Assembly: GCA_948482865.1 (NCBI GenBank)
Contig: CAOMHR010000089.1
Span: forward strand, 1-6,599
DNA from: Christensenellaceae bacterium
GTDB lineage: Bacteria > Bacillota > Clostridia > Christensenellales > Borkfalkiaceae
Direction: 5' to 3'
DNA length: 6,599 nt
The translations under genes and the position numbers were made by a program. The notes under the pieces were generated by a model. It was given only the letters and a program-made list of their open reading frames with translations. It did not search any database and was not told where the DNA came from. Each line of letters opens with the position of its first letter. The first letter of the stretch is position 1. Of the stretch, positions 5,752 through 6,599 are shown piece by piece.

Positions 5752-6599
5752 TCGTTCATAACGCCGTTTTCTAAATCTGCAATACAGTAGAGATTGTCCA
5801 ACACATCAAAAGTTTCTTCAAGATTATGTTTTGCCGATTTCCAGCCAATGCCGTCGGTAAACCAAACGAAAGCAAAGCCTTTAATATCTTTTGCTTCCAA
5901 AGTTATTGTTTTGTAACTTCTTGCCGTTTCGTTTAGTTTTGAACCGTTGCTTGCGTAGAAATTAGTTTCAATGCCGTAAACTGTATTCCCTTTTTTAACA
6001 ACAAAATCAAAACGCTTTTCCGTTTTACCAGTGTTAGAAATGTTAGATAAATCTAAGTTCCAACGTTTTTCAATATCGGATATGTACATTTCTTTGAAGT
6101 AATCAACACCTTTAACAAGACCTGCTTTTTGTAAATAATCTTCTACAAGATTTTCCATTAAATGACCGCCACGATTTTTGCGACCGTTGCTGTCAAGCCC
6201 GACTTCAACGCCTGTAACGTAATCAACCAAATTATTGATTATTCGGTTTGCAATTAGATCGAACAGCCCAGTTTTGCGCATAAACATTTTGTATTCTGTG
6301 GCAGAGTAGTTCATTTTCTTAAAATCGAAAAGATATTCGCCATCACCGTCAATAGCATAAATTTCACTGCCCCTGACAGCCAAGAGTATAGGAATGCATT
6401 TTAATACTTTCGGATATTCGGCAATCAGTTTTTCAAAATCGTTCTCTATATCTTTTGAGCCGATTAAAGAATTAAGAATATTCAATTCTACTTTTATGCT
6501 ATCAACATTGCCGTAAACCTTTTCAAAGTTTACATAATAGCCATAATCGCAAATACTTGACCTGAACGTTTTAAACCATTCGTTAAAATTTCTTTTCAT
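5739..6599 (-). CDS. DpnII/MboI-family type II restriction endonuclease
   Basis: It cleaves double-stranded DNA, most likely at unmethylated GATC, the site of the DpnII/MboI/LlaDCHI family. The 286 residues match R.DpnII (about 288) over the whole length from memory. The strongest family blocks are VELNILNSLIGSKDIENDFE (37-56), NLVDYVTGVEVGLDSNGRKN (123-142) running into RGGHLMENLVE, ETNFYASNGSKLNETARSYK (211-230) and FVWFTDGIGWKSAKHNLEET (244-263). A PD-(D/E)XK-like core is suggested by Glu150, Asp198 (RFDFVV) and Glu211 in IETNF, with Asn213 in place of the usual Lys. The ATG is the last codon of the window; length and the N-terminal NFNEWFKTFR block say it is the true start, but the ribosome binding site and promoter lie outside. 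It is followed after one base by the methyltransferase. Intact, with no frameshift. Confidence 0.92.
   Translation of the reverse strand: MKRNFNEWFKTFRSSICDYGYYVNFEKVYGNVDSIKVELNILNSLIGSKDIENDFEKLIAEYPKVLKCIPILLAVRGSEIYAIDGDGEYLFDFKKMNYSATEYKMFMRKTGLFDLIANRIINNLVDYVTGVEVGLDSNGRKNRGGHLMENLVEDYLQKAGLVKGVDYFKEMYISDIEKRWNLDLSNISNTGKTEKRFDFVVKKGNTVYGIETNFYASNGSKLNETARSYKTITLEAKDIKGFAFVWFTDGIGWKSAKHNLEETFDVLDNLYCIADLENGVMNELFK

Noticed and set aside
5740..5830. Internal promoter for the methyltransferase within the end of the endonuclease gene
   Set aside because: A TTGGAC-like hexamer near 5797 has no acceptable -10 at 16-18 bases, so it cannot be supported by reading alone.

Overview
This window carries six genes, all on the minus strand, in at least four transcription units. 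It looks like a low-to-mid-GC Firmicutes (Clostridia-like) chromosome. The grounds are strong AGGAGG-type ribosome binding sites, near-consensus sigma-A promoters, tight hairpin-plus-U-run terminators, and protein families that read like clostridial versions. No RNA gene, CRISPR array or insertion sequence was seen, and the taxon cannot be named more closely from this sequence alone.

In transcription order (right to left), the first unit is a type II restriction-modification pair at 6599-5003. A DpnII/MboI-family endonuclease (expected target GATC) is followed after one base by a small N4/N6-type DNA methyltransferase, and a terminator closes the unit at 4984-4950. This segment is clearly more AT-rich than the rest, which suggests horizontal acquisition. 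The whole window contains only three GATC sites, at 4006, 5563 and 6257, against roughly 26 expected by chance.

Next is a metal-resistance operon at 4940-2151. It has a consensus promoter, an 18-bp ArsR/SmtB-type operator just after the predicted transcription start, an ArsR/SmtB metal sensor, and an overlapping P1B-type ATPase (Zn/Cd/Pb exporter) with two N-terminal metal-binding domains. It ends at a strong terminator. The sensor carries candidate ligands for both known classes of metal site in its family, with a Cys replacing the last His/Glu of the C-terminal site.

The last part is for purine salvage. An AzgA/PbuG-type nucleobase permease (2042-468) has its own promoter, whose -35 lies inside the preceding terminator hairpin, and a leader with two perfect stem-loops. 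After its terminator comes the 5' part of an adenine deaminase gene (336-1), which runs off the window and also has its own promoter. Together the two would import purine bases and convert adenine to hypoxanthine. The intergenic gaps (337-467, 2043-2212, 4860-5002) are all under 200 bases and are almost filled by the signals listed here.
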